Positions 42,457 through 50,512 of a DNA stretch of 64,000 bases are shown piece by piece. The notes under the pieces were generated by a model that was not told where the DNA came from, did no database searches, and was given only the letters and a program-made list of their open reading frames with translations. The position numbers were made by a program, and so were the translations under genes. Origin of the DNA: Nitrospirota bacterium (lineage in GTDB: Bacteria; Nitrospirota; Thermodesulfovibrionia; UBA6902); the NCBI GenBank assembly GCA_016207885.1, contig JACQZE010000005.1, positions 124,001 to 188,000 on the forward strand, written 5' to 3'. How positions within the stretch are numbered: the first letter of the stretch is position 1; each line of letters starts with the position of its first letter.

Positions 42457-44142
42457 ATGCTGCGTGAACTCCGAATAAAGAACCTCGCTATAATTGAAGA
42501 TGCCACGGCAGAATTCGGTGCAGGGCTCAATGTCCTTACAGGCGAAACAGGCGCTGGCAAGTCAATAATAATATCCGCATTATCACTTGCCCTCGGCGAG
42601 AGAGCGACCAGCACCATCATTCGAAGCGGCGAAAAAGAGGGGACAGTGCAGGCCTTCTTTGATATCAAACCAGGGGCATTTAATAGATCGTTTGAGACAT
42701 TCTTGCGGGATTCAGGCGTTGAGGCTGATGAAGGCATAATCCTTACGAGGAATATCTCATCAGCCGGAAAGAGCAAGGCGTATATCAATGATTCCATGAT
42801 CAACCTTCAGACGCTCTCGGATGCAAGCAGCGCGCTCATTGATATCCACGGACAGTTCGAGCACCAATCCCTTCTCGCAGCGGAAAAACAGCTTGAGCTT
42901 CTTGACCTTCACGGCGGGCTGCATAAAGAGCGGCAGGAGGTTTCTGATCTCTATGAAAGAATGAGCGGCTTAAGGCAGAAGATCTCCGCGCTGGCTCAGA
43001 GGGATAAAGAGAGGCTCCAGCGGATTGATATGCTCCAGTTCCAGATCAAAGAGATCGAGTCAGCCGGGGTTAAACCCGGGGAAGAAGAGGAACTTGAGGA
43101 GGAGACAAAGATACTCAGCAGCGCGGTGCGGCTGGCTGAGCTTGCGAACCGGGCTTATGACTCTATCTATTCTCTGGATTCCGCCTGCATAACAAACCTC
43201 TCATCAGTGATCAATGACCTCAAAGAGATATCTGTCATAGACTCACGCGCAGGAGAGGCGCTTAAGTCTGCGGAGGATGCGATGCCGCTTCTTGAAGAGG
43301 CTTCATACTTTCTCAGGGACTATAAGGACGGCATAAATTTCGATCCCGCAAGGCTTGAGGAGGTTCAGGAGAGGCTTGAACTGATAAAGCGGCTGAAGAA
43401 GAAATATGGTGAAACTCTTCAGGATGTCATTGATAAAAGAGAGAGCGCGCTGATAGAGCTTGAGGAGCTTCAGCATTCCGAAGAGATGTTAGACAGTCTT
43501 AAAAAGGAGCTTGATGATGCCAGGCAGAGGCTGACGGAAAAGGCGCAGGAGCTTTCAAAGAAGCGGAAGGCGGTTGCAAAAAAACTTGAGCCGAAGATAA
43601 TAGAGGAACTTTCAAAGCTCTCCATGCCTGACACTCAATTCTTAATAAGCATCACACAGCAGCAGGGCGATGATACTTCGGACGGTTCATCAATGGGTAT
43701 TGATGAGATAGAATTTCTGATATCTCCGAATGTCGGCGAAACGCTCAAGCCTCTCTCAAAGATAGCATCCGGCGGCGAGCTTTCAAGAGTGATGCTTGCG
43801 TTAAAGGGCATCATGTCTGACGGCGACAATATTCCTGTATTGGTATTTGACGAGATAGATGCCGGCATCGGCGGCAAGGCTGCCGAGACTGTGGGCAAAA
43901 GGCTGAAGGACCTTTCATCCATGCATCAGGTGATATGCATAACGCACCTTCCGCAGATAGCATCATACGCTGATATTCATCTCAAGATAGAGAAGAAGAC
44001 AGAGAAGGGCAAGACCAGGGTCAGGATAAATCGGGTGGAGAAGGATGCCCGGGTCGAGGAGATCGCCCGCATGCTCAGCGGTGAAATATCAGATGTGTCA
44101 TTGAAGCACGCGAAAGAGATGCTCAAAGCAAAACAGAATTAA
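42457..44142 (+). CDS. recN: DNA repair protein RecN
   Basis: A 561-residue SMC-like ATPase for double-strand break repair. It has Walker A TGETGAGKSIIISAL (about 28-42), a long coiled-coil centre with a hinge (about 150-400), signature KIASGGELSRVMLAL (about 433-447), Walker B PVLVFDEIDAGIGGKAAETVGKRL (about 461-484) and a final ICITHLPQIAS. The length is standard. No ribosome site is seen; a TAAAAT box about 6-11 bases upstream would put the transcript start next to the ATG. A 22-base piece of this gene (43902-43923) recurs downstream at 45343-45364. Confidence 0.96.
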   Translation: MLRELRIKNLAIIEDATAEFGAGLNVLTGETGAGKSIIISALSLALGERATSTIIRSGEKEGTVQAFFDIKPGAFNRSFETFLRDSGVEADEGIILTRNISSAGKSKAYINDSMINLQTLSDASSALIDIHGQFEHQSLLAAEKQLELLDLHGGLHKERQEVSDLYERMSGLRQKISALAQRDKERLQRIDMLQFQIKEIESAGVKPGEEEELEEETKILSSAVRLAELANRAYDSIYSLDSACITNLSSVINDLKEISVIDSRAGEALKSAEDAMPLLEEASYFLRDYKDGINFDPARLEEVQERLELIKRLKKKYGETLQDVIDKRESALIELEELQHSEEMLDSLKKELDDARQRLTEKAQELSKKRKAVAKKLEPKIIEELSKLSMPDTQFLISITQQQGDDTSDGSSMGIDEIEFLISPNVGETLKPLSKIASGGELSRVMLALKGIMSDGDNIPVLVFDEIDAGIGGKAAETVGKRLKDLSSMHQVICITHLPQIASYADIHLKIEKKTEKGKTRVRINRVEKDARVEEIARMLSGEISDVSLKHAKEMLKAKQN

Positions 44143-44214
44143 TGCGCTCGGTCTCCAGCTACTGCAAAAACAATACCCCGTCTCTCATTTAAAGTCCGTA
44201 TGCTGCGTTGTGTC

Positions 44215-44643
44215 TTATTTTGTCCTGCTGCTTTTATATGGCAAAGTTTTTAGCTGGACTATTTTCTTGACTTGCTCGAATTCAGGATCTTTATGTACGA
44301 GGATGGATTTTGTGGCGATGGCGGTTGCAATAATCCAGCTGTCGCATACCGACAGGCTATTGGCAGCCTTAATCTCTATTGCGTTTTCAAATATTGCATT
44401 AGTCATATCTATCCGTCTGACCGGAAGCAGAGAGATATATTTAGAAAACTCGTCCGAGGCTTCTTTGCCGGCATTCTTCCAAAGTCTGTAGCGCCCTTCC
44501 ATAATAGTCATGAAAGAGACCAGCACCGGCGCTCCGGAATGCAGAATATGCTCCACAGTATCGGCCCCCTGCTCATCGTTCCAGAGAGCAAAGATGGCAG
44601 ACGTATCCAGGACGTAGGATTCTGCGTTATCTGCCTTTTGCAT
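44215..44643 (-). CDS. PIN-domain toxin (VapC family) paired with an AbrB antitoxin
   Basis: A 142-residue PIN-domain protein with the catalytic acids in YVLDTSAIFALWNDE (about 10-24), TIMEGRYRLW (about 47-56) and SVCDSWIIATAIA (about 99-111), and HKDPEFEQV. It is the usual RNase toxin fold. It overlaps the upstream AbrB-like antitoxin gene by 17 bases. It is transcribed toward recN and convergent with it. The reading frame is complete, so the system may be active. Confidence 0.9.
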   Translation of the reverse strand: MQKADNAESYVLDTSAIFALWNDEQGADTVEHILHSGAPVLVSFMTIMEGRYRLWKNAGKEASDEFSKYISLLPVRRIDMTNAIFENAIEIKAANSLSVCDSWIIATAIATKSILVHKDPEFEQVKKIVQLKTLPYKSSRTK

Positions 44644-44869
44644 TTTCCTTCTTCCTTTCCTGCTGCCTGTCTTTCAGAAATTGCTCACCGCTGTATTTCC
44701 TCCGGCCCCGGCCTCTGAATGCGGCCACAGCATCCTTGGGCAGAGGGATAATTCTTATCTCGTCTCCATCTGTAGACCACTCGATCTTTGATTCCGGCTC
44801 GATGTGAAAACGCTTCCTGATTTCAGCCGGTATGGAAACCTGTCCCCTTGTCGTTACTTTTGTCGTCAT
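44627..44869 (-). CDS. AbrB/SpoVT-domain antitoxin
   Basis: An 80-residue protein with an N-terminal swapped-hairpin AbrB domain (TKVTTRGQVSIPAEIRKRFHI...IEWSTDGDEIRIIPLPKD) and a very basic C-terminal tail (RGRGRRKYSGEQFLKDRQQERKK) that should wrap the toxin. A GAGGTG site precedes the start, with TATTAT/TATAAT-like -10 boxes upstream. It overlaps the PIN toxin gene and probably represses the pair. Confidence 0.9.
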   Translation of the reverse strand: MTTKVTTRGQVSIPAEIRKRFHIEPESKIEWSTDGDEIRIIPLPKDAVAAFRGRGRRKYSGEQFLKDRQQERKKENAKGR

Positions 44870-45066
44870 GTTTCACCTCATATGTACGAACGATATTATA
44901 TTGCATAATAGCATTTGCATATCATGTAAGACAAGATTCATCATGTAAATACAAAGTTGTGCATTATGTCCGGCTATCACTAAAAAGGTCACTTTTTTGC
45001 TTCACTTCTCAATAACAAAGAATGTCAAACTATGCTATTATTGGTTACATAGGAGGAAATAACATT

Positions 45067-45321
45067 ATGAACATTTCACTTACACCACAACTTGAAAAGC
45101 TCGTAAAAAATAAGGTCGAGAGCGGTCATTATGGTTCCGCAAGCGAGGTTATGCGAGAAGCTTTACGCCTTCTTGCGGAGCGTGACCACAGACAATCTGT
45201 GCGTATCGAAGAACTTAGGGCCGAAATAAAAAAAGGGTTGGATAGCGGCGAACCGACTCCTTTAAATATTAAGGCTATTAAGGCACAAGGCCGTAAACGG
45301 CTCAATGCACAGAAAAATTAG
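45067..45321 (+). CDS. Orphan ParD-like antitoxin
   Basis: I start it at ATG 45067 (TAGGAGGAA upstream), 84 residues. It has the ribbon-helix-helix MNISLTPQLEKLVKNKVESGHYGSASEVMREALRLLAERD (1-40), as in ParD/CopG antitoxins, then a charged tail (IKKGLDSGEPTPLNIKAIKAQGRKR). A ParE toxin would be expected immediately after it, but the next 70 bases hold no toxin start and instead contain a 22-base fragment of recN. It is either solitary or the survivor of a lost pair. Confidence 0.85.
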   Translation: MNISLTPQLEKLVKNKVESGHYGSASEVMREALRLLAERDHRQSVRIEELRAEIKKGLDSGEPTPLNIKAIKAQGRKRLNAQKN

Positions 45322-45342
45322 GCACACGTCTGACACCATCCA

Positions 45343-45364
45343 GCTGAAGGACCTTTCATCCATG
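45343..45364 (+). repeat. 22-base exact duplicate of an internal recN segment
   Basis: Bases 45343-45364 equal 43902-43923 in recN, in direct orientation about 1.44 kb apart. Similarity ends at once on both sides. It is a scar of a past duplication or recombination next to the orphan ParD gene. Confidence 0.8.
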
Positions 45365-45392
45365 TCTGCCGTCAGGCAGGCTTGCTATCCAT

Positions 45393-45614
45393 TTATGCGG
45401 TCTTCCAGTGAAGGGCCAGTTTCTTATGAGCCGCAGCACAATCTCTCAGATAAAGATTGATCAGCGTCTGGTATGGGACTCCAATCTCCTGCGCAAGATT
45501 CTTAAAGTAGCTGATAGTGCCTTCATCCATCCTGAGAGTTACCTGACGCTTGAGCCTGCTGGCATAGGGGTTTTTGGTTGCCTTGGAAAAATCGTATTCT
45601 TTTCTCATATTCAT
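45393..45614 (-). CDS. brnA: BrnA-type antitoxin
   Basis: A 73-residue protein starting at ATG 45614 (an ATG two codons later is better spaced from the GGGAAAGG ribosome site). The sequence RKEYDFSKATKNPYASRLKRQVTLRMDEGTISYFKNLAQEIGVPYQTLINLYL is the BrnA/CopG pattern, with a basic N-terminus and a ribbon-helix-helix. It overlaps the brnT stop by one base (TGATG). BrnA is expected to bind the toxin and repress the promoter, which contains a TTTACA-TGTAAA palindrome. Confidence 0.88.
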   Translation of the reverse strand: MNMRKEYDFSKATKNPYASRLKRQVTLRMDEGTISYFKNLAQEIGVPYQTLINLYLRDCAAAHKKLALHWKTA

Positions 45615-45901
45615 CACCTTTCCCAATAACGTTTTTGTTCTGTACGAGTTGCCTTCCGAGCAGAGATGATTCTAATAACTTCATCGTTTTCCCGATAACA
45701 ATGGCAAACAACCATCAGACGAATAGAGGAGCTTAACCCAAGAAGAATGAACCGATCTTCTTCGTCTGAATGGTCAGGATCATGTATCATCAAGGCATTT
45801 TCATCGACGAACACAGACTGGGCCTCTTCAAAAGAAATCCCGTGCTTTTTCTGGTTCGATAGGTTCTTTTCTTTGTCCCAGTCGAATCTGATGTGATCCA
45901 T
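45614..45901 (-). CDS. brnT: BrnT-type ribonuclease toxin
   Basis: A 95-residue BrnT-family toxin (RelE-like fold). It has the hallmark FDWDKEKNLSNQKKHGISFEEAQSVFVDENALMIHDPDHSDEEDRFILLG, then VVCHCYRENDEVIRIISARKAT. The terminal RIISARKAT with its Arg/Lys residues is the conserved active-site strand. The order toxin-antitoxin is normal for brnTA. The promoter lies right at the start codon, with a predicted leaderless transcript. Confidence 0.93.
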   Translation of the reverse strand: MDHIRFDWDKEKNLSNQKKHGISFEEAQSVFVDENALMIHDPDHSDEEDRFILLGLSSSIRLMVVCHCYRENDEVIRIISARKATRTEQKRYWER

Positions 45902-45907
45902 ATATTT

Positions 45908-45936
45908 ACATTGTAAAGATATGATAATGGCTTGTC
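45908..45936 (-). promoter_or_regulatory. Near-consensus, leaderless promoter of brnTA with palindrome
   Basis: On the minus strand TTGACA (45936-45931), a 17-base spacer and TACAAT (45913-45908) predict a start on the A of the brnT ATG (45901). A palindrome TTTACA-T-TGTAAA at 45903-45915 overlaps the -10 box as a likely BrnA operator. Confidence 0.75.
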
Positions 45937-46024
45937 AAATTGACGAATTATGGATTACAGAGTTTTACAACGTAAGTAACCAACGTCCCCTAAGTAGTAT
46001 TAAAATGTGTGTTTACAAAAAGAT

Positions 46025-46050
46025 AAGGGGAAGTGTTTCCACTTCCCCTT
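46025..46050 (-). terminator. Terminator of the 42-aa ORF transcript
   Basis: An 11-bp stem (46025-46035 with 46040-46050) with a 4-base loop is followed on the minus strand by TTATCTTTTT. It lies just beyond the stop of the small gene at 46058-46186. Confidence 0.7.
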
Positions 46051-46057
46051 AAATCAG

Positions 46058-46186
46058 TTAGGCATTAATCCATATCGGCCATGCCCTGTAGCCAAAAGCA
46101 GGAGCGTATAACCGCTCTCCATTTTTGGCTGTTTTCCAGACACGGAAAATAAGTCTTTGCCTCTTACCATGATGATAACGAAACAT
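46058..46186 (-). CDS. 42-residue basic protein behind a structured leader
   Basis: ATG 46186 is preceded by AAGGAGGG at good spacing. The product begins MFRYHHGKRQRLIFRVWK and ends LYAPAFGYRAWPIWINA: basic, aromatic-rich, with a xLYAxxFGYRAWPIWI ending. The pattern WKTAKNGERLYAPAFGYRAW resembles small proteins I have seen near mobile or accessory genes, with the core RLYAxxYGxKAxxI. Function unknown. The leader of about 110 bases has a strong hairpin, and a terminator closes the unit, which argues that this is a true gene. Confidence 0.6.
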   Translation of the reverse strand: MFRYHHGKRQRLIFRVWKTAKNGERLYAPAFGYRAWPIWINA

Positions 46187-46211
46187 GACTCAAGCCCTCC
46201 TTTCCTTAAGA

Positions 46212-46299
46212 AGGCCTTGACAGGTAGGACAATTAAGCGTTACACTTAAATCACGATTTGGCTACCTGCCAAGGCTTATATTCCCGTCTAAGACGGGAA
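46212..46299 (-). ncRNA. Structured RNA leader upstream of the 42-aa ORF
   Basis: On the minus strand, a 13-14 bp stem (46262-46274 with 46215-46227, one G-T pair) encloses an inner partial stem (AATTAAG/CTTAAAT-like). It is preceded by a compact 8-bp hairpin (46281-46299) and followed by a small CCTTCTTAAGG hairpin next to the ribosome site. No Rfam class is recognised. It could be a cis-regulatory RNA or a small RNA of its own. Confidence 0.45.
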
Positions 46300-46330
46300 A
46301 GGCTGAATAGTTCAAGCTATTCAGCCTTTT
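46298..46330 (-). terminator. Hairpin over the stop codon of the winged-helix-like gene
   Basis: A 13-bp inverted repeat spans the stop codon (46317-46319) of the gene upstream, with stem arms in GAAAAGGCTGAATAG and its complement. No long T-run follows on the minus strand, so it is a weak terminator or stabilising stem-loop. Confidence 0.45.
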
Positions 46331-46838
46331 CTTTTATATCATCTATTCCATTATTCTCATCGGATTCTATTTCCTCGGTCAAACCATTTTCACTTTGCAA
46401 TTTAACTTTCTTCTTTGCTCTGTCTGGATAAAAATCCAACAATCCAAAATTTAATGTTGTGCCAGTATGGATTTTTGCAAATTTCCTTGTTGCACGTGTC
46501 AATTGATTGTTTAAAACTATTTTTCCATTCCCAGTAAATTTTATGCCACCTTCTTGAAGTGCAACAAAAATATCATCAAGTGGCATCGCATGACCTATTT
46601 TTCTTAGATATTTTTCTGCGGCTTCATTGTTGGTCATTCCGTAAAACTCGTCAGATCTTATTCCAACCGACGATCCTGAATCTTTCCCACCTGAATTAAT
46701 TAGGTTGTTTAAGTCTGGCAACGTAATGTCTTCCCCGTATTCCCTGAGTGTTTGCAATGTAAAATAGATTTTTTCTATATCCCTTGCCTTTTGTTTCATT
46801 TCTTCAATAAGTTTTTCTATCATTTTATTTTGCGACAT
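46317..46838 (-). CDS. Hypothetical protein with HARE-HTH-like winged-helix segment
   Basis: A 173-residue protein. An N-terminal coiled-coil-like helix (MIEKLIEEMKQKARDIEKIYFTLQTLREYG) precedes a segment MTNNEAAEKYLRKIGHAMPLDDIFVALQEGGIKFTGNGKIVLNNQLTRATRKF (about 69-120). This looks like a HARE/HTH-type winged helix used by restriction and chromatin proteins. The C-terminus is very acidic. A GGAGG site and a TTGCAA-18-TATAAT promoter precede it. AT-rich codons differ from the core genes around it, suggesting transfer. Function unknown. Confidence 0.6.
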   Translation of the reverse strand: MSQNKMIEKLIEEMKQKARDIEKIYFTLQTLREYGEDITLPDLNNLINSGGKDSGSSVGIRSDEFYGMTNNEAAEKYLRKIGHAMPLDDIFVALQEGGIKFTGNGKIVLNNQLTRATRKFAKIHTGTTLNFGLLDFYPDRAKKKVKLQSENGLTEEIESDENNGIDDIKEKAE

Positions 46839-46866
46839 TATATTACCTCCTTTAAATTATGCAATA

Positions 46867-46896
46867 ATTATATCCTAACCTTGAAATAATTTGCAA
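46867..46896 (-). promoter_or_regulatory. Promoter of the winged-helix-like gene
   Basis: On the minus strand TTGCAA (46896-46891), an 18-base spacer and TATAAT (46872-46867). The leader is about 20-25 bases and contains GGAGG, so unlike many promoters in this window it is not leaderless. Confidence 0.7.
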
Positions 46897-46967
46897 GTAT
46901 TTTTAATAAATCACGTAACATGTTGATATTATACAGCATTTTCAAGTTAAATTTAATTAGCATTTAT

Positions 46968-47141
46968 TCATTTTGCGGAAATGATTAAATTAGATAGTTT
47001 CGAGGTTAAAACGTTTTTACTTTTTTTTAAACCATCTGGTCTTGGCAGCAGGGTTCCTTCTGTAACCTGTGATACGATGGATTTAGCGAGGATGTTATTA
47101 TCGGCTGGTTTTCTTTTTCCCCATGCATCTATAGTTAGCAT
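46968..47141 (-). CDS. Possible 57-residue remnant protein
   Basis: An open frame from ATG 47141 reads MLTIDAWGKRKPADNNILAK, then SIVSQVTEGTLLPRPDG, and ends in SNLIISAK. The first half looks coding in style (helix-like, basic) but no family is certain and no ribosome site precedes it. Fragments upstream in other frames (TGSGSVWNNQHL) suggest that it is the tail of a decayed gene. Flanking bases 46839-47336 hold nothing else except the promoters noted. Confidence 0.3.
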   Translation of the reverse strand: MLTIDAWGKRKPADNNILAKSIVSQVTEGTLLPRPDGLKKSKNVLTSKLSNLIISAK

Positions 47142-47323
47142 GAACGGTCAAGCATGACAAGATGCTGATTATTCCAAACTGACCCACTACCAGTCTTTGG
47201 TATCAGTTGATGTTGGAACCGATTTCAACATAGAATTAACCTGCTGTTTAACACTGAATATTTCCATTAATATCCGCGCAATTCTTTTGCATAACTACTT
47301 CTGACTACTGAATACTTTTATAG

Positions 47324-47329
47324 TATAAT
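47324..47329 (+). promoter_or_regulatory. Leaderless promoter -10 box of the cysE-cysS gene
   Basis: TATAAT at 47324-47329 with a weak CTGACT -35 at 47301-47306 (17-base spacer). The predicted start, 47336, is one base before ATG 47337, and there is no ribosome site. Confidence 0.6.
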
Positions 47330-47336
47330 ACCGTTT

Positions 47337-49454
47337 ATGGGATTCTGGGGTGATGTGCGTAAGGACTTTAAGACGGTCTTTGATATGGATCCGGCGGCAA
47401 AGAACCGGCTTGAGGTGATCCTTGCTTATCCCGGTTTTCAGGCGATAGTTTTGCATAGGTTGAATCATAAACTCTGGAATGCCGGAGTGCCTGTGCTCCC
47501 CCGCCTTCTGGCAAATATTGGAAGGATACTTACAGGGATCGATATACACCCCGGAGCAAATATCGCCGGCGGATTTTTTATTGACCACGGCATGGGAGTT
47601 GTCATCGGCGAGACATCAGAGATCGGCGAGAATGTGCTCTTATATCAGGGCGTGACGCTCGGCGGCACAGGCAAGGAGAAAGGCAAGAGGCATCCGACAT
47701 TGGGCAACAATGTTGTCGTCGGCGCAGGGGCAAAGATATTAGGCGCGATAATCATAGGCGGCCATGTAAAGATAGGCGCCAACTCTGTTGTGCTTCACTC
47801 TGTGCCTGAAAACTCTATCGTGGTCGGAGTTCCGGGCAGGGTGATAAAGAGGCGGGTCGTTAAGATACTTGATGAAGGGCCTGTTGAGATGCTTGACCAT
47901 GTGCACCTGCCTGATCCTGTTGAAGAGAGGTTCGGGGAGATGAAGGAATATATTGCCGCGCTTGAGAACAGAATAAACAAACTGGAAGGTAAAGGTGAAA
48001 TGTTAAAGGTATATAACACAATGAGCGGAGAGAAGGAGAATTTCCTTCCAATTGACCCCAATAACGTGAGGATGTATGTATGCGGCATAACGGCATATGA
48101 CGTATGCCATCTGGGACACGCCAGAAGCGCTATAGTATTTGACATCATCAAGAGATACCTGAGATACAGGGGATATAAGGTGACCCACGTCAGGAACATA
48201 ACCGACATTGATGACAAGATAATAAAGAGGGCGAATGAGGAAGGCATATCTACAGAAGCTGTGGCTAAAAAATATACCGACGAATACTACACTGATATGG
48301 AGCTTCTCGGTGTAAGCAGGGCTGACATCGAGCCGAACGCCACAGACCATATCAAAGAGATGATCGAGACGATCAGCGGGCTTATTGATAAAGGCTACGC
48401 GTATGCGGTTGACGGAGACGTTTACTTTGAGGTCGCAAAGTTTGAAGGATACGGCAAGCTTTCAAAGAAGAATGTTGACGACCTGATGGCAGGCGCGCGT
48501 GTTGACGTTGATGAGAGAAAGAAGAGCCCGCTTGATTTTGCGCTCTGGAAATCATCAAAACCAAACGAGCCGTGGTGGGAGAGCCCGTGGGGCAAAGGCA
48601 GGCCCGGATGGCATATCGAATGCACCGCTATGTCGTCGAAATATTTAGGCGAAAGCTTTGACATACACGGCGGCGGGGCTGACCTGACATTCCCGCATCA
48701 TGAGAATGAGATCGCGCAGAGCGAGGCGTACACAGGCAAGCCGTTCGTGAAATACTGGATGCACAACGGCTTCATCACCCTTGCGAAAGAGAAGATGTCC
48801 AAGTCACTCGGCAACTTCTTCACCATCAAGGAGATACTCGCAAAGTATGACCCTGAAGTGGTCAGGACATTTCTGCTCTCAGCCCACTACAGGAGCCCCA
48901 TAGAATTTTCAGATGTACATCTTAATGAGGCTGAGTCGTACATAGACAGGTATTACACAACTGCCACAAGGATCGCTGATTTTATAAAAAATGCAGTGGA
49001 GAAAGAGAAGCCCGCATCATCAAAAGAACTGGAAGCGCTGCTCTCTTCTTTTAAAGATAAATTTCAGAGCTCGATGGATGATGATTTCAACACCGCATCG
49101 TCATTGGGGCATATATTTGAACTTATAAGAGAGGTGAATAAATTCCTTGACGCAAAACCGTCCGGGCAAAAGGCAAATGATCTTGTGCAGAGAACGCGCG
49201 GCCTCCTTGCCGAGGCAGGCGGCATATTGAATATCTTTAACAGGACATCTGAGGAATGGTACAGGTCTTTAATAAAGGTCAAAGGGATAACGCTGACCGA
49301 AGAGAAGATCCAGGGGATGATATCCGCGAGGCAGGAGGCAAGGGCTAATAAAGACTGGAAGACATCGGATAATATACGGGACGGCCTTCTCGAACAGGGG
49401 ATCATACTTGAGGACAAGGCAGACGGCACAGGCTGGAAGGTAAAGGTCGGATAG
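47337..49454 (+). CDS. cysE-cysS: Serine O-acetyltransferase / cysteinyl-tRNA synthetase in one reading frame
   Basis: A single 705-codon frame. Residues 1-215 are CysE, with left-handed hexapeptide repeats [44 protein letters not shown] (about 62-105). Residues 222-705 are CysS: MLKVYNT (222), zinc/active-site [23 protein letters not shown] (about 244-266), [18 protein letters not shown] and [11 protein letters not shown] (about 483-493). CysE makes O-acetylserine for cysteine synthesis and CysS charges tRNA-Cys. An internal ATG (48000) has only a weak AAAGGTG site, so a fused polypeptide, a separate CysS from internal initiation, or both are possible. Neighbouring order cysE-cysS is common, but in-frame fusion without a stop is unusual. 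Confidence 0.93.
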   Translation: MGFWGDVRKDFKTVFDMDPAAKNRLEVILAYPGFQAIVLHRLNHKLWNAGVPVLPRLLANIGRILTGIDIHPGANIAGGFFIDHGMGVVIGETSEIGENVLLYQGVTLGGTGKEKGKRHPTLGNNVVVGAGAKILGAIIIGGHVKIGANSVVLHSVPENSIVVGVPGRVIKRRVVKILDEGPVEMLDHVHLPDPVEERFGEMKEYIAALENRINKLEGKGEMLKVYNTMSGEKENFLPIDPNNVRMYVCGITAYDVCHLGHARSAIVFDIIKRYLRYRGYKVTHVRNITDIDDKIIKRANEEGISTEAVAKKYTDEYYTDMELLGVSRADIEPNATDHIKEMIETISGLIDKGYAYAVDGDVYFEVAKFEGYGKLSKKNVDDLMAGARVDVDERKKSPLDFALWKSSKPNEPWWESPWGKGRPGWHIECTAMSSKYLGESFDIHGGGADLTFPHHENEIAQSEAYTGKPFVKYWMHNGFITLAKEKMSKSLGNFFTIKEILAKYDPEVVRTFLLSAHYRSPIEFSDVHLNEAESYIDRYYTTATRIADFIKNAVEKEKPASSKELEALLSSFKDKFQSSMDDDFNTASSLGHIFELIREVNKFLDAKPSGQKANDLVQRTRGLLAEAGGILNIFNRTSEEWYRSLIKVKGITLTEEKIQGMISARQEARANKDWKTSDNIRDGLLEQGIILEDKADGTGWKVKVG

Positions 49455-49465
49455 CATTCATTAAG

Positions 49466-50017
49466 ATGAAGAAAGATCTGCTCGAAAGATATTCGCGCAC
49501 AGCTGACGGAAAGGTGATAATAGATATCACCACCGAAAGGATAGAGGATCTTTATAATTATTTCGACAAGAACGCCCCTTATCTCAAAAAAGACCTTGAT
49601 CAGGAGTTCGTTGACTATCTTATCGACTCTGTTCATGAGATCGGCAAGGAAGATTTTGTTATCCGTTTCCGTTTCTCCGCTCCGGCTGACGATACAAATA
49701 CCTCCCGTGTGCAGATGAGCATCCGGAATTACTTCATCCACCAGAAGCATATCGAGATCCGCGAATTAAAGAGAATGACACGGAAAGCTCTCACCCTCTT
49801 CTCCATAGGGGTTGCGATCCTTACGCTCTCTGTCTGGGTAAATCAGGAACTCTTGATCCATGAGACCGTGGTCAGCAGGGTATTTGCCGAAGGCCTGACG
49901 ATCGCCGCATGGATCTCATTATGGGAAGCGCTGGCAACGTTTCTTCTTAACTGGCCTCCGCACCGCCGCCAGATCAAGCTGTTTGAACGGATATCAAAAG
50001 CGCCGGTATTCTTTTAG
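49466..50017 (+). CDS. Hypothetical membrane protein with two helices
   Basis: A 183-residue protein with a soluble N-terminal half (ADGKVIIDITTERIEDLYNYFDKNAPYLKKDLDQEFVDYLIDSVHEIGKEDFVIRFRFSAP) and two hydrophobic helices (about 106-123 and 140-160), then a basic tail. I do not recognise a family; the first half could be a small alpha/beta domain. The gene starts 11 bases after the CysE-CysS frame and may be cotranscribed with it and with the next gene. Confidence 0.65.
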   Translation: MKKDLLERYSRTADGKVIIDITTERIEDLYNYFDKNAPYLKKDLDQEFVDYLIDSVHEIGKEDFVIRFRFSAPADDTNTSRVQMSIRNYFIHQKHIEIRELKRMTRKALTLFSIGVAILTLSVWVNQELLIHETVVSRVFAEGLTIAAWISLWEALATFLLNWPPHRRQIKLFERISKAPVFF

Positions 50018-50067
50018 CAGGCGGTTTTTATTCACTATCAAAATAATTTTATCAAACATCGGAGGCT

Positions 50068-50493
50068 GTGATAAGCGACTTAAATAGAACAGGCCTCGAA
50101 AAGCTCTGCAAAGAATTCTCAGCCGCGTTCAATGGGGTCATCTCCTGGAAATGGGATGATTATTTCGGGACTGTTATGGCGCAGTTTGATACGGATGACA
50201 GAGAGAAGGTCCGAGCTATACTTGATCAATATCTTGACTTCGCCTGGGATATGTCAAATATCAAACAAGCTCCTGATACTGTGCAGGCGGTAAATGGCAG
50301 TCTTGGCAATCTCAGGGAGGGGCAGATGCTTATGGCATCTGATACTCAACAGGATGCCTGTATCCTGTGCGCCTGGTGGCCGTGGGGCAATGGAAAGAGC
50401 ATCTCGATCCGCATCATTCCTACATGCAAAAGATTAACAGATTCAGAGAGAGAAGAGGTTCAAGAAGTATTTAAAAGCTGGTTCGGGATCTAA
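50068..50493 (+). CDS. Small hypothetical cytosolic protein
   Basis: A 141-residue protein. The start is GTG at 50068, with a GGAGG only two bases away, so the true start is uncertain. Residues include ISWKWDDYFGTVMAQFDTDDREKVRAILDQYLDFAWDMS and DACILCAWWPWGNGKSISIRIIPTCKRLTDSE, that is, a compact alpha/beta protein with four Trp. No family is recognised; the AWWPWGNGKSISIR segment is not a P-loop. Confidence 0.55.
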   Translation: MISDLNRTGLEKLCKEFSAAFNGVISWKWDDYFGTVMAQFDTDDREKVRAILDQYLDFAWDMSNIKQAPDTVQAVNGSLGNLREGQMLMASDTQQDACILCAWWPWGNGKSISIRIIPTCKRLTDSEREEVQEVFKSWFGI

Positions 50494-50512
50494 CTTCTTT
50501 TTCTATTCAATA

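Noticed and set aside
44143-44214. A shared terminator between recN and the PIN toxin gene.
   Set aside because: No stem-loop with a T-run is visible in the 72 bases between the convergent stops.
50068-50493. A P-loop ATPase from GNGKSISIR.
   Set aside because: The Gly/Lys pattern does not fit GxxxxGK[ST], and no Walker B follows.
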